Below the pieces are notes generated by a model, which worked only from the letters and a program-made list of their open reading frames with translations, did not search any database and had not been told where the DNA came from. A stretch of DNA of 53,394 nucleotides from UBA7887 sp964408735. Lineage in GTDB: Bacteria; Pseudomonadota; Alphaproteobacteria; UBA7887. This document shows positions 27,196 to 34,190 of this stretch, in pieces. The stretch is taken from the NCBI GenBank assembly GCA_964408735.1, contig CAYPAX010000019.1, positions 1 through 53,394 of the forward strand. Reading direction: 5' to 3'. A program made the translations under genes and the position numbers. Positions within the stretch are counted from its first letter, which is position 1. Each line of letters begins with the position of its first letter.

Positions 27196-27427
27196 CTTCC
27201 TGCACCAATTTGGCAATCTGAATCAGGGAGTAAACCGCGCAGACCAAGGGTCAACAAGTAAACTCTTGCTGAAGCCGTTCTGGTTCGAAATCCGACGCCG
27301 TCGGTGAGGCGCAGGAAGATAGTGGCCGGGCCAGTGGCGAACAGAAATCGACGGCGACGGAGTCGCCAAAAGCTAGCGTGTTATCTGCAAAGACAAGCAA
27401 ATTGACGCCTTTGGAAGCCGCGCAAGA

Positions 27428-28189
27428 TCAGGATTGATGTGTCGCCAGCATGGGCCCGAAAATGGCCATTCCCGCTTCCATTGCCTCGGCAATGCCGAGG
27501 CGATAGCCGGGTGCATGCGGATGTTCCCTGCGGCGCCACTGCTCCAAGGCGGCATCATTGGAGAAGAAGGCGATCAGCGGGCACAAGGTGTTCGCCGCAC
27601 AGCCTTCTGTCGCCCGGATGCCCGACCAGACCACGAAATCTGCGGGCTCGACCGAGGCGAGGCGCCGACCGCAATCGGCGGTGACGATGCGGACCGCTTG
27701 GCCGGTGGCACGGCAGCGGCTTTGGATGCTCACGTCGCAGCCATACATCCGGCCCACGCCGAGCGCGTCTATCGCACACATGGCATGCACAATATTGCCG
27801 TTCAGATGAACCTGGTGCTCGGTTTCCTGTTCGGTCAGAGGATAGGCGCCTTGAATGGTCTCCGTCGCCTCGTCGAAAAGCACGAGATCGCGATGCCGCA
27901 AGCCGATCAGCGTCTCGCGAACGTCAGGCGCGGATATCGCGGTTTCGGCGCGCAGCTGAGCGAGCGTCGGCGCTCGCCCACGCTGCCGGTAGGCCTCCAG
28001 GATCGCGCGCCGGCAAATATCCTCGGCTGGCGAAAAATCGCGCCAGCAGCGATCGACGCCGAACACCTGGAATATGTCGTGCAATGCCGCTCGCACGCGA
28101 TCCGAGCTAACCACACTCCAATCCGGAAAGCTAACTCCAGGGCGAATTTCGATCGACAGCGAGGCGGTTGCGGTATCTGAGTCTGGCAT
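27428..28189 (-). CDS. merB: organomercurial lyase (alkylmercury lyase)
   Basis: This 253-residue MerB homologue would protonolyse carbon-mercury bonds, releasing Hg(II). All three catalytic residues are present in family context: Cys138 and Asp141 in MCAIDALG (C96/D99 of R831 MerB), and Cys203 in TLCPLIAFF (C159). Surrounding blocks VHLNGNIVHAM, VSIQSRC.ATGQ and VEPADFVVW also match. The N-terminal helical domain is present, and the protein is about 40 residues longer than plasmid MerB. ATG 28189 has AAAGG seven bases upstream; ATG 28195 is the alternative. It lies downstream of merR on the same strand and has its own MerR-type promoter overlapping the merR 3' end. Confidence 0.92.
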   Translation of the reverse strand: MPDSDTATASLSIEIRPGVSFPDWSVVSSDRVRAALHDIFQVFGVDRCWRDFSPAEDICRRAILEAYRQRGRAPTLAQLRAETAISAPDVRETLIGLRHRDLVLFDEATETIQGAYPLTEQETEHQVHLNGNIVHAMCAIDALGVGRMYGCDVSIQSRCRATGQAVRIVTADCGRRLASVEPADFVVWSGIRATEGCAANTLCPLIAFFSNDAALEQWRRREHPHAPGYRLGIAEAMEAGMAIFGPMLATHQS

Positions 28190-28219
28190 GACCATGCCTT
28201 TCGTGAGTCGGGATGCCTG

Positions 28220-28250
28220 CTTGTACAGGCTGTAGCCACTACAGGTTCAA
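28220..28250 (-). promoter_or_regulatory. MerR-type promoter/operator for merB
   Basis: On the minus strand TTGAAC (28245-28250) and TACAAG (28220-28225) are separated by 19 bases, the overlong spacer typical of MerR-activated promoters. The spacer contains the dyad CTGTAG-TGG-CTACAG. The half-sites CCTGTA and TACAGC, five bases apart, match those of the merF-side operator. The merB start lies about 25-30 bases downstream. Confidence 0.7.
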
Positions 28251-28727
28251 GTCCGGCGCGCGCACATTGTCGTGAGCAATCCCTTGGGAGATCTCGCCCG
28301 CGTCGCTGTCGGCGAAGAGCGTGTCCAGCACGGGACAATCCGGCAAATCGCCGCGATCGCATTGGGCGGCCATGTCGCGCAGGACATGCTCGATCTTTTG
28401 CAGATCGAGGATCTTGGCCTGAACTTCCCGGGCGTGGCTGAGGGTCAGATCGCGGATCGCGTCACAGGTGAAATCCTGCTGATCGACCAGGGCCAGAAGC
28501 TCGCGAATCTCGTTCAGCGAGAAGCCGAGCCGGCGGCCACGGCAGATGAAATAGAGACGCTTCAGATCGCCCGAGCCATACACCCTGTGGCCGCCTGGCG
28601 TCCGCGGCGGTGGCGGCATCAGCCCGACGCGCTCGTAATAACGGATGGTCTCGATATTGCTTCCGCTGCGCGCCGCCAGCTCGCCACGCGTCAGGCCGCT
28701 CGATCTCGATCTTGTGAAGGCCGCCAT
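28239..28727 (-). CDS. merR: MerR-family metal-responsive regulator
   Basis: This 162-residue regulator has an N-terminal winged helix (IETIRYYERVGLMPPP.R.PGGHRVY) and a long dimerisation helix. Candidate metal thiolates are Cys88, Cys123 and Cys131. Cys88-Cys123 spacing (35) equals Tn501 MerR C82-C117. The second spacing is 8, rather than 9 as in MerR, and resembles CueR; but CueR lacks the first Cys, so a divalent ion such as Hg(II) fits better. AAGGGGAA precedes the ATG at 28727. It is divergent from merF and upstream of merB, with a MerR-type operator on each side, so it probably activates both. Confidence 0.88.
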   Translation of the reverse strand: MAAFTRSRSSGLTRGELAARSGSNIETIRYYERVGLMPPPPRTPGGHRVYGSGDLKRLYFICRGRRLGFSLNEIRELLALVDQQDFTCDAIRDLTLSHAREVQAKILDLQKIEHVLRDMAAQCDRGDLPDCPVLDTLFADSDAGEISQGIAHDNVRAPDLNL

Positions 28728-28738
28728 CGAAATTCCCC

Positions 28739-28769
28739 TTGATCCTGTAGCAAGTACAGGATGCATACT
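28739..28769 (+). promoter_or_regulatory. MerR-type promoter/operator for merF
   Basis: TTGATC (28739-28744) and CATACT (28764-28769) are separated by 19 bases. Within lies a perfect dyad with 8-bp arms, ATCCTGTA-GCAAG-TACAGGAT (28742-28762). This is the classical layout in which bound MerR-Hg untwists the spacer to activate transcription. It starts 12 bases upstream of merR and 90 bases upstream of merF, and may also repress merR. Confidence 0.85.
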
Positions 28770-28828
28770 CGCCCGCTGAAATCAAATGGCGGCCACGGCT
28801 GTCCTTGCCGAATGGGGGTTTGCGAGCG

Positions 28829-29041
28829 ATGACCAATGAGACCCTGCTTCGCGTCGGCATCGTTGGCAGCGTCGTTGCGGCACTATGTTGTTTCACCCCG
28901 GTGCTTGTGGTGGGGCTGACAGCCGTCGGCCTGGCCGCCGCGCTCGGCTGGCTCGATTATGTCCTGCTGCCGGCCCTGGCCACCTTCTCCATACTCACGG
29001 TGTACGCCTTAGGGCAGCGCAAACGCGCGATATCGAGCTGA
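28829..29041 (+). CDS. merF: mercury transport protein MerF, single Cys pair
   Basis: This 70-residue inner-membrane protein has two hydrophobic helices. It matches MerF in LLRVGIVGSVVAALCCFTPVL, which carries the first vicinal Cys pair near residues 20-21, and in GWLDYVLLPALA.F. It would carry Hg(II) into the cytoplasm. The second Cys pair found near the C-terminus of plasmid MerF is absent; the tail ends QRKRAISS. The stop TGA overlaps a Cys-rich frame downstream. The ATG at 28829 has GGGGG upstream. It is transcribed from the MerR-type promoter at 28739-28769. Confidence 0.88.
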   Translation: MTNETLLRVGIVGSVVAALCCFTPVLVVGLTAVGLAAALGWLDYVLLPALATFSILTVYALGQRKRAISS

Positions 29042-29235
29042 CATCGACCCTCACCTGCCCGCACTGCGGCCACCGAGAGGCAGAGACGATGCCGACCGAC
29101 TTCTGCCAATGGTTCTACGATTGCAAGGGCTGTGGCCAAACCCTGCGGCCGGAGCCGGGGGACTGTTGCGTGTTTTGCTCCTACGGCACGATCCCGTGCC
29201 CGCCCATTCAGGCCGGGACCGACTGCTGTTGCTAG
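29038..29235 (+). CDS. Cys-rich GDCCVFCSYG-motif protein of mer loci
   Basis: This 65-residue frame has 12 cysteines: CPHC near the N-terminus, METMPTD-like ETMPTDFCQWFYDCKGC, the signature GDCCVFCSYG followed by T.PCPPIQ, and a terminal CCC. Small proteins with this signature are recalled from mercury-resistance clusters next to merF/merT; metal binding is inferred. The start is uncertain. The frame has no ATG, GTG or TTG near the family N-terminus. CTG at 29038 overlaps the merF stop as CTGA and would keep the first CxxC. ATG at 29089, with GAGAGG upstream, would remove it and leave 48 residues. The nearest other candidate is a TTG at 28885 deep inside merF. Confidence 0.75.
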   Translation: MTSTLTCPHCGHREAETMPTDFCQWFYDCKGCGQTLRPEPGDCCVFCSYGTIPCPPIQAGTDCCC

Positions 29236-29245
29236 AGAGCGGTTC

Positions 29246-30265
29246 CTAAAGCTCCGCCACCTTGACCACCAGCTTGCCGAAGTTCTTGCCTTGGAGGAGG
29301 CCAATGAGGCCTTGCGGGGCGGCGTCGAGGCCTTCCAGCACGTCCTCGCGGGTGCGCATCTTGCCTTCGGCCAGCCAGCCGCCGACATCGCGCAGAAAAT
29401 CGCCGAGCTGGCTGCCGTAGTCGCTGACGATGAAGCCGCGCAGCGTCAGGCGCCGGGTGAGGATCAGCATCATCGCTTTCGGCAGCAGGTTGGGGCCGGC
29501 CGGCGGCGCGGTGTCGTTGTAGTGGGAGATCATGCCGCAGACCGGCATCCGTCCCCACATGTTCACCAGCGGAAACACCGCTTCGAGCACCGGGCCGCCG
29601 ACATTCTCGAAATAGACATCGATGCCGTCGGGGCAGGCGGCGGCAAGCTGCTCAGACATGTCGGCCGCGCGGTGGTCGATGCAGGCATCGAAGCCGAGCT
29701 CGTCCGTGGTGAAGGCGCATTTGTCTGGCCCGCCGGCAATGCCGACGGCGCGGCAGCCCTTGATCTTGGCGATCTGGCCGACGACGCTGCCGACGGCGCC
29801 GGAGGCGCCGGCAACCACCACGGTCTCGCCCGCCTTGGGCTGGCCGATATTGAGCAGGCCCGTATAGGCAGTCATGCCCGGCATGCCGAGCACGCCGAGG
29901 GAGGCCGAGAGCGGCCCGGAAGGATCGACCTTGCGCATGCCGGTGCCGTCGCTGACGGCCCATTCCTGCCAGCCGGCACGCCCGACCACCACATCGCCCA
30001 CGGCATAGTCGGCGTGGTTGGAGGCCTCGACGACGCTCACCGTGCCGCCCTCCATGACACCGCCCAGCGGCACCGGGTCGGCATAGCTCGCCTGGTCGTT
30101 CATGCGCCCGCGCATATAGGGGTCCAGGGAGAGCCAAAGGGTGCGCAGCAGCATCTCGCCAGCGCTGGGCTCGGGCCGCGGCGTTTCCTCGATGCGAAAA
30201 TCCGAAGGCTTGGGGGCGCCCACGGGACGGGCCGCCAGAAGCACTTGCCGATTGCCGTTGCTCAT
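29246..30265 (-). CDS. NADP-dependent medium-chain reductase, CurA-like
   Basis: This 339-residue zinc-free MDR enzyme resembles NADPH-dependent curcumin/alkenal reductase and leukotriene B4 12-hydroxydehydrogenase. Visible motifs are WLSLDPYMRGRM near residues 45-56, GMPGMTAYTGL near 127, the Rossmann VAGASGAVGSVVGQIAK near 148-164, DVYFENVGG near 216 and CGMISHYN near 244. It would reduce alpha,beta-unsaturated ketones or aldehydes with NADPH. The ATG at 30265 has AGAGGAGAG upstream (complement of CTCTCCTCT). It is divergent, by 48 bases, from the dehalogenase-like gene. Its 3' end lies 10 bases from the Cys-rich mer protein. Confidence 0.93.
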   Translation of the reverse strand: MSNGNRQVLLAARPVGAPKPSDFRIEETPRPEPSAGEMLLRTLWLSLDPYMRGRMNDQASYADPVPLGGVMEGGTVSVVEASNHADYAVGDVVVGRAGWQEWAVSDGTGMRKVDPSGPLSASLGVLGMPGMTAYTGLLNIGQPKAGETVVVAGASGAVGSVVGQIAKIKGCRAVGIAGGPDKCAFTTDELGFDACIDHRAADMSEQLAAACPDGIDVYFENVGGPVLEAVFPLVNMWGRMPVCGMISHYNDTAPPAGPNLLPKAMMLILTRRLTLRGFIVSDYGSQLGDFLRDVGGWLAEGKMRTREDVLEGLDAAPQGLIGLLQGKNFGKLVVKVAEL

Positions 30266-30313
30266 GTTCCGCTCTCCTCTCGCTGTTGCGTTTCGGTTAT
30301 ATCAAGGCCCGAC

Positions 30314-31195
30314 ATGTTCTTCGAGGATTTCACTCTGGAGACCGTGGCCGTGGACGGCGGCGGCTTGCGCTTGCGCCGGGGCGGCGTGGGCCCGCCGTTG
30401 CTGTTGCTGCACGGCAATCCGCAGACCCACGCCATGTGGCACGCCGTGGCGCCGACTCTGGCGGCGCATTTCAGCGTCGTCTGCCCCGATCTGCGCGGCT
30501 ATGGCGGATCGTTCAAGCCGCCGGCGAGCGCCGACCACGCGGCCTATGCCAAGCGCGCCATGGCGGCGGACATGGCGCAGCTGATGACATGCCTCGGGCA
30601 TGAGCGCTTCTTCGTTGTCGGCCACGACCGCGGCGCCCGTGTCGCCCACCGTCTGGCGCTCGACCACGGCGCGCGCATCGAGAGGTTGGCGCTCCTCGAT
30701 ATCGTGCCTACCCTGGAGCATTTCGAGCGCGCCGATATGACCTTCGGGCTCGGCTATTACCACTGGTTCTGGCTGGCCCAGCCGCATCCTTTTCCCGAGA
30801 CCCTGATCAATGCCGCGCCGGAGGACTGGTTCCGCGCGCATACCTCGCGCGAGCCCAAGGAGGAGACTTTCTTCCACACGCAAGCCCTAGCCGACTATCT
30901 GCTTGCGGCACACGATCCGGCCATGATCACCGGCATGTGCGAGGACTATCGTGCCGCGGCAACGACAGACCTCGAGCACGACCGGGCGAGCCGTGCCGCG
31001 GGTGACAAGATTGCCTGTCCGCTGCTCGTGTTGTGGGGCGCCAAAGGCAAGATTGGTACATGGTATGACGCCCTGGAAATCTGGCGCAGCTACGCAGCAG
31101 CGTCGGTCGAGGGCGGAGAGATCGACACCGGCCATTATCTTGCGGAGGAGGACCCGCATACAGTCAGCGAGCGGCTGGCCGCGTTCTTTCTATGA
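30314..31195 (+). CDS. alpha/beta hydrolase, haloacetate (fluoroacetate) dehalogenase-like
   Basis: This 293-residue hydrolase aligns well with fluoroacetate dehalogenase. It has HGNPQTHAMW with the oxyanion loop, DLRGYGGS, and nucleophile Asp105 in GHDRGARVAHR with carboxylate-binding Arg106 and Arg109. The triad partners are Asp129 (LLDIVPT) and His274 (DTGHYL). The fluoride-pocket trio is also present: His150-Trp151 (YYHWFW) and Tyr212 (EDYRA), counterparts of H155, W156 and Y219. The predicted reaction is hydrolytic dehalogenation of a 2-haloacetate to glycolate; a related ester or epoxide substrate remains possible. The frame is open far upstream but is antisense there. ATG 30314 gives the family start. 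Confidence 0.85.
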   Translation: MFFEDFTLETVAVDGGGLRLRRGGVGPPLLLLHGNPQTHAMWHAVAPTLAAHFSVVCPDLRGYGGSFKPPASADHAAYAKRAMAADMAQLMTCLGHERFFVVGHDRGARVAHRLALDHGARIERLALLDIVPTLEHFERADMTFGLGYYHWFWLAQPHPFPETLINAAPEDWFRAHTSREPKEETFFHTQALADYLLAAHDPAMITGMCEDYRAAATTDLEHDRASRAAGDKIACPLLVLWGAKGKIGTWYDALEIWRSYAAASVEGGEIDTGHYLAEEDPHTVSERLAAFFL

Positions 31196-32020
31196 CACGG
31201 GCTTCGTGGCGACGATGCGCGCGCCGCCGATCCTGCGGCCTTCGATGCGGTCGATGAACTGCTCGTAGCCGGCGACAAAGGCGCGGTGCCGTTCTGCGCC
31301 GAAGCTGGCGACGGTCTCGGCCTCCATGCCGCGATACATCTCCAGGCGCGCGCGCAGGATGGTGCGCCACTGGTCCGATACATCCTCGGCCTCGACCGGA
31401 GCGAAGCCGGCGCCCGCAACGATGGCGCAATAGTCCGCCAGGGGATGGACGTCGCGGTAGGCGATGCCATCGGCAAGGCTGTGCCGCTCCTCCTCGCCAA
31501 GGGCGTCAAGCGCGATCCAGTCGGTGAAAGCGAGCTTGCCGCCGGGCCTGAGCACCCGGAAGCACTCTGCGAACAGCGCCGCCTTGTCGGCGATATGCAG
31601 AAACGCCTCCTGGCTGATGGCGCGGTCGAAGCCGGCATCGGCGAAGGGCAGTTGCGTGGCGTCGCCGCGCACGAAGCGCGCTCGCTCCTCCAGCCTCACC
31701 ATCTCGGTCAGGCGTGCGGCAGACGGCGTGCGGTTGGGGTTGAAGTCGATACCCGTGACGCGGCAGTCCCATTCGTGGGCGATCAGCCGCGCCGGCCCGC
31801 CCATGCCGCTGCAGATGTCGAGCACCTGCTCGCCGGCCCCGATACCACAGGCCTCGGCCAGGCGGCGGGTGGCGTCGACCCCGCCGTAATGGTCCTGGTC
31901 GTGGCCGTAGAGGTCCTCGGGCGCCAGGCCAACCGTGGCCTTGCCCTCGCGCGCGAGGGCGCCGAGGATCTGCGCCTCGTTGATAGGATGCTCGTTGTAG
32001 TACTCGACGACGCCGTTCAT
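31190..32020 (-). CDS. SAM-dependent methyltransferase, glycine/sarcosine-methyltransferase-like
   Basis: This 276-residue class I methyltransferase starts VVEYYNEHPINEAQIL and has DLYGHDQDHYGG, typical of the dimethylglycine/sarcosine and related small-molecule methyltransferases. SAM motif I is VLDICSGMGGPAR near residues 66-78, followed by TGIDFNP and the conserved SQEAFLHIADK near 136. LRPGGKLAFTDW follows. The substrate is unknown; small amines or a metalloid have relatives. It follows the cupin gene by 11 bases on the same strand, and its 3' end overlaps the dehalogenase gene by six bases. Confidence 0.85.
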   Translation of the reverse strand: MNGVVEYYNEHPINEAQILGALAREGKATVGLAPEDLYGHDQDHYGGVDATRRLAEACGIGAGEQVLDICSGMGGPARLIAHEWDCRVTGIDFNPNRTPSAARLTEMVRLEERARFVRGDATQLPFADAGFDRAISQEAFLHIADKAALFAECFRVLRPGGKLAFTDWIALDALGEEERHSLADGIAYRDVHPLADYCAIVAGAGFAPVEAEDVSDQWRTILRARLEMYRGMEAETVASFGAERHRAFVAGYEQFIDRIEGRRIGGARIVATKPVS

Positions 32021-32031
32021 GGCAGAATCCT

Positions 32032-32313
32032 TCAGGCAGGCTTGCGTGCGATGAGCATGCGCAAGCCGTCGGGACCGTAGACTTCCTTGTGCTCGATATG
32101 GGCATCGAGCGCGAACGTATCGCCGACCCGGCAGGTGGTGGGACCGTCAGCCGTGATCACCGTGATCTCGCCTTCAAGCACCAGCACCGAGGCCCCGAAG
32201 TCGTGCGTATGGAACTCGTTGCCGGCCGTGGCACCGGCCTCCTTCGTCAGGATCTCAGGCGCGTCATAGCCCTCGGCCGCGACTTTCTCGCGATATGCTG
32301 TCTCGTCAATCAT
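32032..32313 (-). CDS. small cupin-domain protein
   Basis: This 93-residue single cupin barrel has motif 1 around EFHTHDFGASVLVLEGE (His-x-His, then Glu) and motif 2 around GDTFALDAHIEHKEV with the last His. It probably binds a metal ion and may sense or bind a small ligand. GGGAGCGAG precedes the ATG at 32313. The coupling to a small-molecule methyltransferase suggests a shared substrate. No reaction can be assigned. Confidence 0.85.
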   Translation of the reverse strand: MIDETAYREKVAAEGYDAPEILTKEAGATAGNEFHTHDFGASVLVLEGEITVITADGPTTCRVGDTFALDAHIEHKEVYGPDGLRMLIARKPA

Positions 32314-32465
32314 ATCTCGCTCCCGCATCTGAGTTGCTTTGCGGCAAGTGTCTCCTTTCCGGCCCGCAGGTCAACAGGGGATGCGCCGGTGCCGGCCCCG
32401 TTTACTTTGTCCCACCCTCACCGCATGATGCCGGCCGGGGCAGGGCGGCGAAGCACGGCAATTCC

Positions 32466-34190
32466 ATGACGCGTTGGATCGAAAGGCTGGAAGCGGGGTT
32501 GGCCGACGCCGCGGCCGCCATCTGGGCGCTTCTCTGCGCCCGCGCGCGAGCCAATGCGCGAGGTTTGGTCAAGGCTCGCTTTGCCGGCATGACATTAGCA
32601 GTGCCGCTGCTGCTGGGGCTGTCGGTGCCGCTGCTCAGCAGCGAACTGATCGTCCTCAACACCTATATCGTCGATTACGCCTTGCCCCTCGACACAAGCT
32701 TGCGCTGGTGGCACGGCCAGGTGCCCCATCTCGACTACCAGACGCCCATCGGCGCCGCCTATTGGCTGCTCCAGGGCCTGGGCGTCGAGCTGACCGGGCT
32801 CGATGCCAAATCGCCGCTGGTCGCCAACATGCTGGCAGCAGCCCTGTTGGCTGTGTCGGGCGCGGTCCTGGCCTGGCGGCGGCTGTCGGGCGGGCTTGCC
32901 GGACTGTTCCTGTTTGCCGTGCTGATGATGGTGATCTCGCCGCGCTCGACCGGCGACCTGCCGGGCCAGATGTCGTTTCTCGGCGCCTACAACAAATGGG
33001 CCCTGGGCGCGCTTGCCATCCTCTTCATGGCATTCTTCCTGGAGCCGCGCCGCCAATGGCGGATCGGCGGCCGGCTGGCGGAAGCGCTGGCAGTGGGTAC
33101 CCTTCTCCTCCTGCTCGTCTACCTCAAGGTGACTATCGCCGCGGTCGCCGCCGCGGGTGCCGTCGTCGCCTTGTATTTCGCGCCGGCCAATCGTGGCCTG
33201 AGCGCACTCGGCCTGGCGCTTGCCGCGGCCGGGGTGGGGCTGGTTGGCGTCGCCTCGGACATCAACGGCGCCTATCTCGGCGACATCCGTCAGGCCTCGA
33301 GCTCGGTGTCGATGTTGCGGGCCGAGAAACTCGTCGAGGATCTGGTTGCCGGCATACCGGTGCTGCTGGTGCTGACCTTGGGTCTAAGCGGCTACTGGCG
33401 CCGCAGCGAGGCGACGCGCCGGGTCAAGCTCGACAACGTCACCCTCGCGCTTGGCCTGACATTCGCCGCCTATCTGGCAATGAACCAGATCCACGACCAT
33501 GCCTGGCCATTGACCTTCGCGGTGCTGATCCTGCTGGCGCAGCGCGCCCTGGCCGAAGCGGGCGAGGCCTTCATCGCGCCCAGCGTCGCCGCTTTCGCGC
33601 TTGTCGCCTATGCTTTCTTCGCCGACCTCAGCGCCGTCGCGGCCTATGTCAAATCCCAGGATTCCGCCACCATGGTGCGCTATTGCGACGATCCGCAAAG
33701 GCCGGCCTGCGGCATTGGCGCCGCTACCTTCGATCCCTGGGTGCAACCGCGGCTGGCGCCCTTCCCCACCGCGGCCGACGCACCGGCGGAAGCGGCGGCG
33801 ACGCTCGAGGGCATATATCGCTTTTGCGAGTCCCACGAATACTGCATCTGGTGGCAGCTCAACGACCAGCTCTACCGCCGCCTCGGGCGCCTGTTGCGGC
33901 CTGACGACCGGCCGCTCTATCTCGGCTTCATGAATATGTTGCCATACTATTACGGCCTGGCGCCGCCGCGCCACGTCCTGGCCTGGATGGATGTCAACCG
34001 CAACCTCTCGCTCGCCTCCCATCCCGACCCGGAGGCGATGCTGTCCGACGTGACCGTGCTGGTGATGCCGCTGATGTTGCACAAACTCGGCTACTACCCG
34101 GATCTCGAGGCGATCTACGGTGAGGCCATCGCGGCCGAGTTCGACGAGGTCGAGCGCACCGAAGCCTGGTCGATCTGGCGGCGGCGCTAA
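32466..34190 (+). CDS. polytopic membrane protein, GT-C-like glycosyltransferase candidate
   Basis: This 574-residue protein has about ten hydrophobic helices between residues 38 and 400 and a soluble C-terminal domain of about 170 residues. The first loop reads YIVDYALPLDTSLRWWHGQVPHLDYQTPIG. The 'G..P++D+.TP+G' pattern there is common in GT-C type (RgtA/PMT-like) transferases, whose acidic residues bind the polyprenyl-phosphate sugar. The C-terminal domain has several Cys and Trp residues (CESHEYCIWWQL) consistent with an extracytoplasmic location. The function is inferred only. The start at 32466 has GGCAATTCC upstream, a weak ribosome site. The stop shares CTAA with the convergent cyclase gene. 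Confidence 0.7.
   Translation: MTRWIERLEAGLADAAAAIWALLCARARANARGLVKARFAGMTLAVPLLLGLSVPLLSSELIVLNTYIVDYALPLDTSLRWWHGQVPHLDYQTPIGAAYWLLQGLGVELTGLDAKSPLVANMLAAALLAVSGAVLAWRRLSGGLAGLFLFAVLMMVISPRSTGDLPGQMSFLGAYNKWALGALAILFMAFFLEPRRQWRIGGRLAEALAVGTLLLLLVYLKVTIAAVAAAGAVVALYFAPANRGLSALGLALAAAGVGLVGVASDINGAYLGDIRQASSSVSMLRAEKLVEDLVAGIPVLLVLTLGLSGYWRRSEATRRVKLDNVTLALGLTFAAYLAMNQIHDHAWPLTFAVLILLAQRALAEAGEAFIAPSVAAFALVAYAFFADLSAVAAYVKSQDSATMVRYCDDPQRPACGIGAATFDPWVQPRLAPFPTAADAPAEAAATLEGIYRFCESHEYCIWWQLNDQLYRRLGRLLRPDDRPLYLGFMNMLPYYYGLAPPRHVLAWMDVNRNLSLASHPDPEAMLSDVTVLVMPLMLHKLGYYPDLEAIYGEAIAAEFDEVERTEAWSIWRRR

Noticed and set aside
29020..29045. Programmed -1 frameshift fusing MerF to the Cys-rich protein
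   Set aside because: The two frames are in the right relation, but no slippery heptamer or downstream structure is evident; kept only as one alternative.
29232..29252. TAGAGAGCGGTTCCTAA after the Cys-rich protein as another copy of the TA-flanked repeat
   Set aside because: Beyond TAGAG the bases do not follow the repeat end.
29132..30313. Long upstream extension of the dehalogenase-like gene
   Set aside because: The extension is antisense to the CurA-like reductase; ATG 30314 gives the normal family start.
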